Below, piece after piece: positions 23,806 through 31,805 of a stretch of DNA of 34,953 nucleotides. Below the pieces are notes generated by a model. The model did not search any database and was not told the origin of the DNA. It saw only the letters and a program-made list of their open reading frames with translations. The DNA is taken from assembly GCA_964509335.1 (NCBI GenBank), contig CAZDXB010000028.1, forward strand, positions 1-34,953. Direction: 5' to 3'. Numbering within the stretch: the first letter of the stretch is position 1; each line of letters opens with the position of its first letter. Source of the DNA: CAZDXB01 sp964509335 (GTDB lineage: Bacteria; Bacteroidota; Ignavibacteria; Kapaibacteriales; UBA2268). Both the position numbers and the translations under genes were made by a program.

Positions 23806-25203
23806 TTATTTCAATTTCAAGCCTTGCTCGAGCAAATTGTTTACCATTCGCAACGAGCGCGCTTCGGCGTAAAACCGCAATAGCGGCTCGGTGCCGGACG
23901 GACGAATTAGCAACCAACCGTCTTTTACGAAGAATTTGTATCCGTCGGTGTCGTCTATTCTTTCTACTTCGTGCTTGCCGAGCTTTTTAGGCGATTTCTT
24001 GCAAGCGTCCATTACCGCTTGTTTGTATTTCGGAGTAACCTTTACGTCCCTGCGCATAAAACGGTGATTTCCGAACTCTTCCTCAAGTTCTACGCACAAC
24101 TCGCGAATTGTCTTGCCTCTTTTTGCCATTACTTCCAGCAACAGCATACCGTTGAATATGCCGTCTCTTTCGGGTATGTGCAAAGCCGTGGCTAAACCGC
24201 CGGATTCCTCTCCGCCGATTAAAACTTGCTCTTCGCTCATAATTTTAGCCGAATGTTTAAATCCTACCGGCGTTTCGTGAAGTTCCAAGCCGTTCTTCTC
24301 GCAGAATTTATCGACCATCGAAGTCAAAGATACGGTCTTAACAACCGACCCGCGCTTTTTTCTTTCTTCGTATAAGTATTTTAGCAAAATCATAAATACC
24401 TTATGCGCGTCGACGAACTTGCCTTCTTCGTCAACGACGCCCAAACGGTCGGCGTCGCCGTCTGCCGCGAGACCAATGTCGTAATCGCCCGATTTAATCG
24501 TATATATTAAATCCGGCAAGTAATCGGCTATCGGCTCCGGATGGTCCAAATCGCCGAACGATGGATTGTATTCGCCGTGCAACTCTTCGGATTCGGGCAA
24601 CAGCCTTTTAAACATACCGATTCCCGCTCCGTACATTGGGTCGTAAATTACTTTAAAGCCGGATTTTTTAATCGCCTCGATGTCTAATTTCCTTTTTATC
24701 GCGCGAATATAAGAATCCACCCCGTTGAAATATCTGATTTTGTCGATTTTTACGTAATCTTCCAACTCTTTGAATTTAAATTGCGGAGGTCTCCTGATAA
24801 TCTTCTTCAGTTCCGACTCCAATTTCTTTATCTGTTCGGGCGTAGCCGGACCGCCAAAATTAGCTTTTAGCTTAAATCCGTTGTAAACGGCGGGATTATG
24901 ACTTGCCGTGATAACAATTCCCAAATCTACTCTTTTATGTTTCGAATGAAAGGAAACTTGCGGAGTTGATACGAAAGAGTTGGTTAAGTTAACAGTTACG
25001 CCCTTCCAAGCTAAAATTTGAGCGGTCTCTTCGGCGAATTCCTTCGAAAGAAATCGCGTATCGTAACCGATTACTACGGAAGGATTCTCGGAGCCGTATT
25101 TTAATAAATATCTAGCGGTAGCGTAAGCTACTAAATGCAGGTTTTCAAACGTAAAATCGCGGGCGATGACTCCACGCCATCCGTCGGTGCCAAACTTAAT
25201 CAT
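23806..25203 (-). CDS. Phosphoglucomutase/phosphomannomutase family protein
   Basis: A 465-residue alpha-D-phosphohexomutase. It has all four family sites: the phosphoserine loop T-A-S101-H-N-P, the metal loop D248-G-D250-A-D252-R, the sugar-specificity loop GGEESGG (about 330-336) and the phosphate-binding loop RPSGTEPLLRF near the C-terminus. It interconverts hexose 1- and 6-phosphates; GEESGG is found in glucose/mannose-type members, but phosphoglucosamine mutase is less likely. It feeds sugar-nucleotide synthesis or glycolysis. It follows enolase by 28 bp on the same strand, so it is probably the last gene of the thioredoxin-PCD-enolase-mutase run. ATG start at 25203. Confidence 0.92.
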   Translation of the reverse strand: MIKFGTDGWRGVIARDFTFENLHLVAYATARYLLKYGSENPSVVIGYDTRFLSKEFAEETAQILAWKGVTVNLTNSFVSTPQVSFHSKHKRVDLGIVITASHNPAVYNGFKLKANFGGPATPEQIKKLESELKKIIRRPPQFKFKELEDYVKIDKIRYFNGVDSYIRAIKRKLDIEAIKKSGFKVIYDPMYGAGIGMFKRLLPESEELHGEYNPSFGDLDHPEPIADYLPDLIYTIKSGDYDIGLAADGDADRLGVVDEEGKFVDAHKVFMILLKYLYEERKKRGSVVKTVSLTSMVDKFCEKNGLELHETPVGFKHSAKIMSEEQVLIGGEESGGLATALHIPERDGIFNGMLLLEVMAKRGKTIRELCVELEEEFGNHRFMRRDVKVTPKYKQAVMDACKKSPKKLGKHEVERIDDTDGYKFFVKDGWLLIRPSGTEPLLRFYAEARSLRMVNNLLEQGLKLK

Positions 25204-25231
25204 AAAAGTTCTATTTTTTTGTTAAACAACT

Positions 25232-26521
25232 TTATTTATAAAATTCAAAAGCCTCTTTACCGGCGTAAATAGCGTCGGTTCCGAGAGCTTCTTCGATTCT
25301 CAACAGCTGGTTGTATTTCGCTACCCTATCGGTTCTGCAAAGCGAACCCGTTTTGATTTGTCCGGCGTTGGTCGCCACCGCTAAATCGGCGATTGTAGTA
25401 TCTTCCGTCTCGCCCGACCTATGAGATATTACGCAGCTATAACCGTTTCTGTGAGCTAGCTTAATCGTTTCCAAAGTCTCCGTCAAAGTTCCTATCTGGT
25501 TTAATTTGATTAAAATCGAATTTGCCGTGTTTTCTTTTATTCCGCGCTCTAAAAAATCCGGATTAGTTACGAATAAGTCGTCTCCTACAATCTGAATTTT
25601 ATCTCCGAGAGCGTCGGTCATCTTCGCCCATCCTTCCCAATCGTTCTCGCCTAATCCGTCTTCGATTGACGCGATAGGATAGACCTCGCAAAGTTTTACG
25701 TACCAGTTTACCATATCTTCGGAACTTTTGAATTCGCCGGAGGATTTGAACATTTTGTATTTGCCGTCCTCACACATTTCGCTAGCCGCTGTGTCAATCG
25801 CTAATAAAATATCTTCTTTCGGCTTGTAGCCGGCTTTTTCAATTGCTTCGACAATTACCTCGAACGCCTCTTCGTTCGATTTTAAAGACGGAGCGAAACC
25901 GCCTTCGTCGCCCACCGACGTAGCGTATCCTTTTTCTTTCAAGACTTTTTTAAGATTGTGGAATATTTCGGCGCCCATTCTTAGAGCGTCCTTGAAGCTG
26001 TTCGCTCCGTGAGGCACAATCATAAACTCCTGAATATCGACGTTGTTGTCGGCGTGCTTGCCGCCGTTAAGAATATTCATCATAGGAACGGGTAGAACTC
26101 TCGAACTTACGCCGCCGATATATCGATAAAGCGGCATAAAGTAAGATTCTGCCGCCGCTTTCGCGCAAGCGAGAGAAGTTCCCAAAATAGCGTTGGCGCC
26201 GAGTTTCGCTTTATTGGGCGTTCCGTCCAACTCAATCATTAAATTGTCTATTTGCGCTTGCTCCGCGGCGTCCAAGCCCGCTAAAGCGTCGCATATTTCG
26301 TTGTTGACGTTATCTACCGCTTTCGTTACGCCTTTGCCCATATATTTTGAATCGTCCTCGTCGCGCAATTCCCAAGCTTCGTTTTCGCCGGTGCTGGCTC
26401 CCGACGGAACCGCGGCGAGCCCGATTGAGCCGTCTTCTAGCAATACCTCTACTTCAACCGTGGGATTCCCCCGGGAATCTAGTATCTCTCTGGCGTAAAC
26501 GTCGTTTATCGCGAAACCCAT
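25232..26521 (-). CDS. eno: Enolase
   Basis: Glycolytic 2-phosphoglycerate dehydratase producing phosphoenolpyruvate, 429 residues, the normal length. Conserved stretches include the N-terminal AREILDSRGNPTVEVEV, VPSGASTGE, KLGANAILGTSLA, MNILNGGKHADNNVDIQEFMI, GDEGGFAPSL (catalytic Glu), PIASIEDGLGE, IVGDDLFVTN, LIKLNQIGTLTETLE and SHRSGETEDTTIADLAVA. The start is the ATG at 26521, preceded by GAGGAAG; the in-frame TTG nine codons further upstream adds residues with no family counterpart. The gene lies 30 bp after the carbinolamine dehydratase gene. Confidence 0.97.
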   Translation of the reverse strand: MGFAINDVYAREILDSRGNPTVEVEVLLEDGSIGLAAVPSGASTGENEAWELRDEDDSKYMGKGVTKAVDNVNNEICDALAGLDAAEQAQIDNLMIELDGTPNKAKLGANAILGTSLACAKAAAESYFMPLYRYIGGVSSRVLPVPMMNILNGGKHADNNVDIQEFMIVPHGANSFKDALRMGAEIFHNLKKVLKEKGYATSVGDEGGFAPSLKSNEEAFEVIVEAIEKAGYKPKEDILLAIDTAASEMCEDGKYKMFKSSGEFKSSEDMVNWYVKLCEVYPIASIEDGLGENDWEGWAKMTDALGDKIQIVGDDLFVTNPDFLERGIKENTANSILIKLNQIGTLTETLETIKLAHRNGYSCVISHRSGETEDTTIADLAVATNAGQIKTGSLCRTDRVAKYNQLLRIEEALGTDAIYAGKEAFEFYK

Positions 26522-26551
26522 AACTTCCTCGCTTTTATAATTATACAAATG

Positions 26552-26851
26552 TTATAATTTCAATTCGTCGATTTTTTTTGCCAACTCAAAGTCGCGCGAG
26601 CTTAACCCGCCGACGTCGTGAGTCCTCAACTTTATTCTTACTTTATTCCAACCGTAGATTAAAATATCCGGATGATGGTCGGCTTCTTCGGCTAATTTCG
26701 CTATTGAATTCACAGCTCCGATAGCTCCCATAAAATCGTCGGCGACTATCTCTCTTAAAAGGAAACCGGTATTGCCGGGATTATCCCATAAAGGGACTTC
26801 CTTCATATTGTCAGCGACTTCTTTGTCCATTAATTTAGTTGGTCGTTTCAT
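26552..26851 (-). CDS. Pterin-4a-carbinolamine dehydratase (PCD/DCoH)
   Basis: A 99-residue cytoplasmic protein of the PCD family, which dehydrates 4a-hydroxytetrahydrobiopterin. The motif E-A-D-H-H-P-D-I-L-I-Y-G-W (about 60-72) and the downstream R-T-H-D-V-G-G-L-S-S-R-D-F keep the paired histidines, the third histidine and the aspartate expected in active members. No aromatic amino acid hydroxylase is visible in the window, so its substrate here might instead be a folate- or molybdopterin-type carbinolamine (inference). Same-strand neighbours thioredoxin (76 bp upstream) and enolase (30 bp downstream) have no known functional tie. Confidence 0.88.
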   Translation of the reverse strand: MKRPTKLMDKEVADNMKEVPLWDNPGNTGFLLREIVADDFMGAIGAVNSIAKLAEEADHHPDILIYGWNKVRIKLRTHDVGGLSSRDFELAKKIDELKL

Positions 26852-26927
26852 AATTGGTCTTTCTTATTTAATAAAAAGAAACAAACAATCAAAATGAAAT
26901 TTAAAAAAAACATCAATTTTCATTAAT

Positions 26928-27251
26928 TTAAAGATATTGCTCTAGCTTTTCGACAATTTGCTTTTTGGGAACCGCCCCGACTATATTTTCCTTGAGTTCG
27001 CCGTCTTTGAAAATCAGAACTGTCGGTATCGAGCGGATGCCGTATTGCACTGCTATTTGTTGATTGTTGTCCACGTCCACCTTGCCGATTTTTGCCTTGC
27101 CGTCGTATTCTTCAGCCATTTCTTCCATTATTGGCGCTATAAGTTTGCAAGGTCCGCACCAAGTAGCCCAAAAATCAATAACTACCGGAACGTCGGATTT
27201 CATTACTTCCTCTTGAAAGCTTCCGTCTGTTATATGAATCGGTTGAGCCAT
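26928..27251 (-). CDS. trxA: Thioredoxin
   Basis: A 107-residue cytoplasmic thiol-disulfide reductant. Active site W31-C32-G-P-C35-K in the canonical context DFWATWCGPCK, followed by APIMEEMAEEY, KVDVDNNQQIAVQYGIRSIPT with the cis-proline, and FKDGELKENIVGAVPK. No signal peptide. Preceded by AAAAGGAG close to the ATG and by a promoter-like site at 27274-27302, so it probably leads the trxA-PCD-eno-mutase unit. Confidence 0.96.
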   Translation of the reverse strand: MAQPIHITDGSFQEEVMKSDVPVVIDFWATWCGPCKLIAPIMEEMAEEYDGKAKIGKVDVDNNQQIAVQYGIRSIPTVLIFKDGELKENIVGAVPKKQIVEKLEQYL

Positions 27252-27273
27252 AAAAACTCCTTTTAAATAAAAT

Positions 27274-27302
27274 TTATAAAAATTAATTTTTCGTTATAAC
27301 AA
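27274..27302 (-). promoter_or_regulatory. Putative trxA promoter
   Basis: Minus-strand TTGTTA (27297-27302), 17-bp spacer, then TTATAA (27274-27279); TAAATTTT overlaps as a near match to the TAnnTTTG type. About 23 bp upstream of the trxA ATG. The surrounding DNA is almost pure A+T, so chance matches are likely. Confidence 0.35.
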
Positions 27303-27334
27303 AAATATAAAGTCGTTTTCATTTTAACTATATT

Positions 27335-28876
27335 TTATTTCCAATATTGTCTGTCTAAGCTCCTATATTGAATAGCCTCGCTTACGTGCTCGGATTTGAT
27401 TTCGTCTTTGCCGTCTAAATCGGCTATTGTTCTCGATGTTTTAAGTATTCTATCGTATGCTCTCGCAGAAAAACCGAGCTTCTCGACCGCCATCTCGAGC
27501 AATTGATTCGACGCGGCGTCGAGTTGGCAGAATTTTCGGATGTCCTTAGAACCCATATCGGCGTTTTTGTAAACGTCTTTCCTGTCGGCGAATCTATCGG
27601 CTTGTATCGCGCGGGCTTTCAGCGCTCTTTCTCTGACTACCGAAGACGGCTCTCCCGCCCTTTTCGACGAAAGCTCCCGATAATCGACGGCGGGGACTTC
27701 CACGTGGATATCGATTCTATCGAGCAAAGGACCTGAGATTTTCGATAAATATCTTTGGATTTGCGCCGGCGAGCAGACGCATTCCTTGCGCGGATTGCCG
27801 AAGTTGCCGCAAGGACAAGGATTCATAGAGCATACTAATATAAAGTTTGCGGGGTATTCGACGGTAGCGCGCGTTCTCGAAATTGTAATGAATTTTTCTT
27901 CTATCGGTTGACGCATTACCTCCAAAACGTTGCGCGCGAACTCGGGAAGCTCGTCGAGAAATAAAACTCCGTGATGAGCCAAGGAAATTTCGCCGGGGCG
28001 GATTTTGTGCATTCCGCCCCCCACTAAAGCGGCGTCCGATATCGTATGGTGCGGCGCCCTAAAAGGTCTTATGGTAACGAGAGCCTCGTCGTCTGTGAGA
28101 GTCCCCGATACGGAATGTATTTTAGTTGTCTCAAGAGATTCGTCAAGGTCGAGAGGCGGTAAAATCGACGGTATTCTTTTGGCGAGCATAGTTTTGCCCG
28201 AACCCGGCGGTCCAATCATTAACATATTATGACCGCCGGCGGAGGCTACTTCCAAAGCTCGCTTAACGTTCTCCTGTCCTTTAACGTCGGATATATCCAA
28301 TCCGTAATTTCTTTGATTTTCGCTGAATAGCGCTTCTATATCAACCTTCTCGGCTTCAATTTCTTTTTCTCCCGTTAAATAATCCACCGCCTCCTTGAGA
28401 TTTTCTACCGGTATAGCGTCCAATCCTTCCACCAAAGCCGCTTCTTCGGCGTTGATTTTAGGCAATATCATCCTTTTGACGCCTTCTTTTTGGGCTTCCA
28501 TCGCCATCGACAAAGCGCCGTGGATTTTTCTTAAGCCGCCGTCTAAGGATAGCTCGCCCAAAGCCAAAGTCGAGTCAAGCGCTTCCGGCGAAATTATCTC
28601 TTGAGCCGTCAAGATTCCTAAAGCTATTGGCAAATCGAAAGCGCTGCCTTCTTTGCGAACGTCAGCCGGCGCTAAGTTTACCGTAATGCGTTTCATTGGG
28701 AATACATAATCGGAATTTTTTATCGCCGCCGATACTCTTTCGCGCGACTCCCTAACGGCGGAATCGGGCAGTCCCACAGTAGAAAAATTTGGCAACCCGT
28801 TTTCTAAATGGGTCTCTATCTCTACAATAAAAGCGTTTATGCCTATAGTCGAAGCAGACAAAATTTGTGAATACAT
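27335..28876 (-). CDS. comM: YifB/ComM family AAA+ ATPase (Mg-chelatase-like)
   Basis: A 513-residue cytoplasmic protein. The N-terminal Lon-substrate-like domain (MYSQILSASTIGINAFIVEIE, VGLPDSAVRESRERV, NLAPADVRKEGSAFDLPIALGIL) is followed by an AAA+ domain with Walker A G222-P-P-G-S-G-K-T229, Walker B GVLFLDELPEF and the four-cysteine cluster CSMNPCPCGNFGNPRKECVC region typical of YifB. A C-terminal helical domain ends YRSLDRQYWK. In naturally transformable bacteria ComM is a branch-migration helicase that helps integrate incoming DNA; the family is broader than competence, so the role here is inference. It sits upstream of trxA on the same strand with an 83-bp gap. ATG start at 28876. Confidence 0.93.
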   Translation of the reverse strand: MYSQILSASTIGINAFIVEIETHLENGLPNFSTVGLPDSAVRESRERVSAAIKNSDYVFPMKRITVNLAPADVRKEGSAFDLPIALGILTAQEIISPEALDSTLALGELSLDGGLRKIHGALSMAMEAQKEGVKRMILPKINAEEAALVEGLDAIPVENLKEAVDYLTGEKEIEAEKVDIEALFSENQRNYGLDISDVKGQENVKRALEVASAGGHNMLMIGPPGSGKTMLAKRIPSILPPLDLDESLETTKIHSVSGTLTDDEALVTIRPFRAPHHTISDAALVGGGMHKIRPGEISLAHHGVLFLDELPEFARNVLEVMRQPIEEKFITISRTRATVEYPANFILVCSMNPCPCGNFGNPRKECVCSPAQIQRYLSKISGPLLDRIDIHVEVPAVDYRELSSKRAGEPSSVVRERALKARAIQADRFADRKDVYKNADMGSKDIRKFCQLDAASNQLLEMAVEKLGFSARAYDRILKTSRTIADLDGKDEIKSEHVSEAIQYRSLDRQYWK

Positions 28877-29046
28877 CGCGTATAATTATTATCGAAAAAA
28901 TCAACATTAAAGAGTTTAAGATAATAAAAATTTGAGTATTAGCTTAATTTTTTTACGAATTCAATTGAGAGCTTAGATTAACTTTCCGAATAACGTCTCG
29001 TTTTTATATATTGCAAATTTTGTTCTAATAACAATCGGAAAGAAAT

Positions 29047-30726
29047 ATGAATAAAAGAAAAATAGCATTCCTTACGGCTCTGGTCGGTCTAATTTATATA
29101 TCCCACGGCGAGGGCGCGTTTTCAAACTCTAGAATATCGGGCTCTTTGCAGTTTGACGCTCATTCTTATCAAAAAGATTCTTTAATCGAAGCGCCGAACG
29201 TTGACGAAAAAGTCTTATCTAACGGTTATCTTTGGCTGACTTATTCTAGTTCGAACTTCAGAGCCGGTTTACGTTACGAAAGTTACTTGAATCCTATGTT
29301 GGGGATAGATAAAAGATACAAAGGAAACGGAATAGCGCATAGATTCGCCGAATATTATTCCGACTTAATAGACGTAACCGCCGGCAATTTCTACGAACAA
29401 TTCGGTTCGGGAATGATTTTTCGAACTTACGAAGAGCGAGCTCTCGGTTTGGATAACTCAATAGACGGCATGCGAGTCAAATTCAGACCGACCGACGGAA
29501 TTGAATTGACTGGATTAATAGGCAACCAGAGAAAGTTTTGGTCGAAAAGCGACGGGATTGTTCGCGGCGGCGACGCGCAGTTCGATTTAACTACTATTTT
29601 CGAGAATTTGCTCCCGTACGAATATTATATATCCTTAGGCGCTTCGGTCGTAAGCCGATACCAAGCCGACGAAAGCTCGAAATATAATTTGCCGCCGAAC
29701 GCGCTGGCTTGGGCTTCGCGGCTGTCGTTCGCCGGCTCGAGTTTTTCTATAGACGCCGAGTACGGATATAAAAACCCCGACCCCAGCGCGTCGAACGATT
29801 TTAACTTCAATCCCGGCGAGGCTTTATTGCTTTCCGCATCGTATTACGCTTCGGGCATAGGGATAACTGCGAATTTCCACAAAAACGACAATATGGACTT
29901 CAGAAGCGACAGAAACGAATTGGGCAACGTAGCCCAGTTAAATTATCTGCCGCCCTTAACTAAACAGCAAACATTTTCTCTGCCGAATATCTATCCTTAC
30001 GCCACCCAACTTAACGGAGAAATCGGCGTTCAAGCCGAGATAACATATACTATCCCCGAAAAAACGCTTTTGGGCGGCAAATACGGAACGAACCTTTCCG
30101 CGAATTTTTCCCAAGTAAATTCTATTGCTAAGAACGTAACGGAAATTGACTCGGCGAGCGGGCGCGTTTTCAAATACGATTCCCCAATGTTCGAGTTCGG
30201 CGATAGATTATATTACAGAGACGTAATCCTTGAAATTACCAGAAAATTGAGCGACAAGTTAAAATCTACTTTATTATATCAAAATTTTACTTACGATAAA
30301 GACCAGCTTGAAATTGGAGGCGCCGGCAAATACGGAAAAATCAGAGCGGACGTTTTCGCCGCCGATTTGACTTATGAATTTTCGCCCAAAGTCGCTTTAA
30401 GACTTGAACTTCAACATATGGCGACCGAGCAGGACTCGGTTCAACGCGAACCCGACAACGACAACAACGACTGGTTCGGCGTATTAGGCGAACTAACGAT
30501 TTCGCCGCATTGGTACTTTTCCGTTGGCGACGAATATAATTACAATAATAAATTCGAGGAAAGAAGATTGCACTATATAACCGCTTCAGCGACTTACATA
30601 CACAAAGCGACCCGAGTTTCTTTGGGATGGAGAAGAAACAATAGCGGAATAACCTGCGTCGGAGGAGTGTGCAGACAAGTTCCGGCGGCTAACGGTTTCT
30701 TCGCCAACATTTCAACTTCTTTTTAA
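29047..30726 (+). CDS. DUF6029-family outer-membrane beta-barrel protein
   Basis: A 559-residue exported protein. Signal peptide MNKRKIAFLTALVGLIYISHGEGAFS, then alternating hydrophobic/polar strands rich in Tyr, Phe and Asn, and a C-terminal aromatic (ANISTSF) as expected of an outer-membrane barrel. VTAGNFYEQFGSGMIFRTYEERALGLDNSIDGMRVKF is the region I recognise from Bacteroidota DUF6029 proteins. The molecular role of the family is unknown to me. The Omp28-like lipoprotein gene follows 25 bp downstream, so they probably form an operon and work together at the outer membrane. Near the C-terminus two cysteines (TCVGGVCRQ) could form a disulfide. Confidence 0.82.
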   Translation: MNKRKIAFLTALVGLIYISHGEGAFSNSRISGSLQFDAHSYQKDSLIEAPNVDEKVLSNGYLWLTYSSSNFRAGLRYESYLNPMLGIDKRYKGNGIAHRFAEYYSDLIDVTAGNFYEQFGSGMIFRTYEERALGLDNSIDGMRVKFRPTDGIELTGLIGNQRKFWSKSDGIVRGGDAQFDLTTIFENLLPYEYYISLGASVVSRYQADESSKYNLPPNALAWASRLSFAGSSFSIDAEYGYKNPDPSASNDFNFNPGEALLLSASYYASGIGITANFHKNDNMDFRSDRNELGNVAQLNYLPPLTKQQTFSLPNIYPYATQLNGEIGVQAEITYTIPEKTLLGGKYGTNLSANFSQVNSIAKNVTEIDSASGRVFKYDSPMFEFGDRLYYRDVILEITRKLSDKLKSTLLYQNFTYDKDQLEIGGAGKYGKIRADVFAADLTYEFSPKVALRLELQHMATEQDSVQREPDNDNNDWFGVLGELTISPHWYFSVGDEYNYNNKFEERRLHYITASATYIHKATRVSLGWRRNNSGITCVGGVCRQVPAANGFFANISTSF

Positions 30727-30751
30727 ACGATTATCAAATTAGGAGATAGCA

Positions 30752-31606
30752 ATGTCGAAAAAATATTATACAATCTCGGTTTTAGCCGTATTTGTCGTTC
30801 TTTTGCTCGCTTCCTGCGACCAAGTTGAAAAGCCGTATTTGCAAGAGGAAAACGACGACGGACAGGCGGCAGATACCGGCTTGGCAAAAAAAGTCGTAAT
30901 TGAAGACTATACCGGCTTTAAATGCGGCAACTGCCCGGCGGCTCACGAAGAAATGCATCGATTGAAGGAAAAATACGGAGAAAATTTAATACCCATAGTC
31001 GTTCACGCCGGCTGGTTCGCCAAGCCTTCGGGAGAACATACTTACGATTTCAGAACCGAAACGGGGAACGTCTGGGACGACTACTTCGGAATAAGCGCCG
31101 CCGGCAATCCGAACGGTATGGTAAATCGAGTCGGCTATACAGAAGGGGAACATATTTTGCAACCGGATTCTTGGGAGCAACAAATTGAAGCTTCGATAAA
31201 CGAAACGCCGATAGTTTCGCTCGAAGTTGAGCCAATTTATCTAAACCAATCCAGAGAGATTCTGGTTTTTATTAATTATAATTATTTCGAGCGTTTGGCT
31301 GAATATCACAATTTATCGGTGGTAATAACCGAAGACAGCGTAGTTCAATATCAAAGCGATTACAGATTAGACCCGCCCCATATAGACAATTACGTTCACA
31401 AATTCGTTCTAAGAAAAAGCCTAAACGGCGCTTGGGGAGACAAAATCAATACGCAAATCGGAATAAAAACCTACAAATATACTATACCCGAAGATTCCGA
31501 CTGGCGTCCGCGAAAGCTAAACATTGTAGCTTTCATTCACGATTTAGGCGAAACATACGAAATATTGCAAGCGGACGCTAATCCGCTAATTGGAAACAAT
31601 TACTAA
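30752..31606 (+). CDS. Omp28-like lipoprotein with thioredoxin-like fold
   Basis: A 284-residue lipoprotein with signal peptide and lipobox L-L-A-S-C (cysteine at about 22), so anchored in a membrane facing the periplasm or surface. VIEDYTGFKCGNCPAAHEEMHRLKEKYGENLIPIVVHAG is the Omp28 signature, a thioredoxin-like strand with CxxC (CGNC). The remaining beta-rich part includes NPNGMVNRVGYTEG. Omp28-related proteins of Bacteroidota are exported, sometimes surface-exposed; the redox function is suggested by CGNC but not proven. Strong AGGAGA ribosome site. It pairs with the DUF6029 barrel and is convergent with the following T9SS gene. Confidence 0.87.
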   Translation: MSKKYYTISVLAVFVVLLLASCDQVEKPYLQEENDDGQAADTGLAKKVVIEDYTGFKCGNCPAAHEEMHRLKEKYGENLIPIVVHAGWFAKPSGEHTYDFRTETGNVWDDYFGISAAGNPNGMVNRVGYTEGEHILQPDSWEQQIEASINETPIVSLEVEPIYLNQSREILVFINYNYFERLAEYHNLSVVITEDSVVQYQSDYRLDPPHIDNYVHKFVLRKSLNGAWGDKINTQIGIKTYKYTIPEDSDWRPRKLNIVAFIHDLGETYEILQADANPLIGNNY

Positions 31607-31719
31607 TTATAGACTTAACTCTCCCCCGCCTTAAACGTCTATAAGGGCGCGAACGCGTTCCGCGCTAAAAAACAAGAACGACGCGAAGTGGGATTTAACA
31701 TTATTGCCCTACGACTGCA

Positions 31720-31741
31720 GAAACGCAAAATCTTGCGTCTC
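31720..31741. repeat. Dispersed palindrome, second copy of 7302-7323
   Basis: Same AACGCAA-AATC-TTGCGTCT core as 7302-7323, with one changed base in the left arm. It lies in the 199-bp space between convergent genes. Confidence 0.65.
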
Positions 31742-31755
31742 TTCGCTTAGCCTTC

Positions 31756-31785
31756 CTCCTTCCCAAATTCCAATTTGGGAAGGAG
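31756..31785. terminator. Perfect 14-bp-stem palindrome between convergent genes
   Basis: CTCCTTCCCAAATT, loop CC, then the exact complement AATTTGGGAAGGAG. Its position between the stops of the Omp28-like gene and the WD40 gene suits a bidirectional terminator, but there are no long T tracts and related, decayed copies occur at 17835-17869 and about 33329, so it may be a dispersed repeat with secondary terminator activity. Confidence 0.55.
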
Positions 31786-31805
31786 ATAGATAGCTTTTCC
31801 CTCCT

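Noticed and set aside
26522..26548. Upstream TTG start for enolase
   Set aside because: Adds nine residues absent from enolases; the ATG at 26521 has a good ribosome site.
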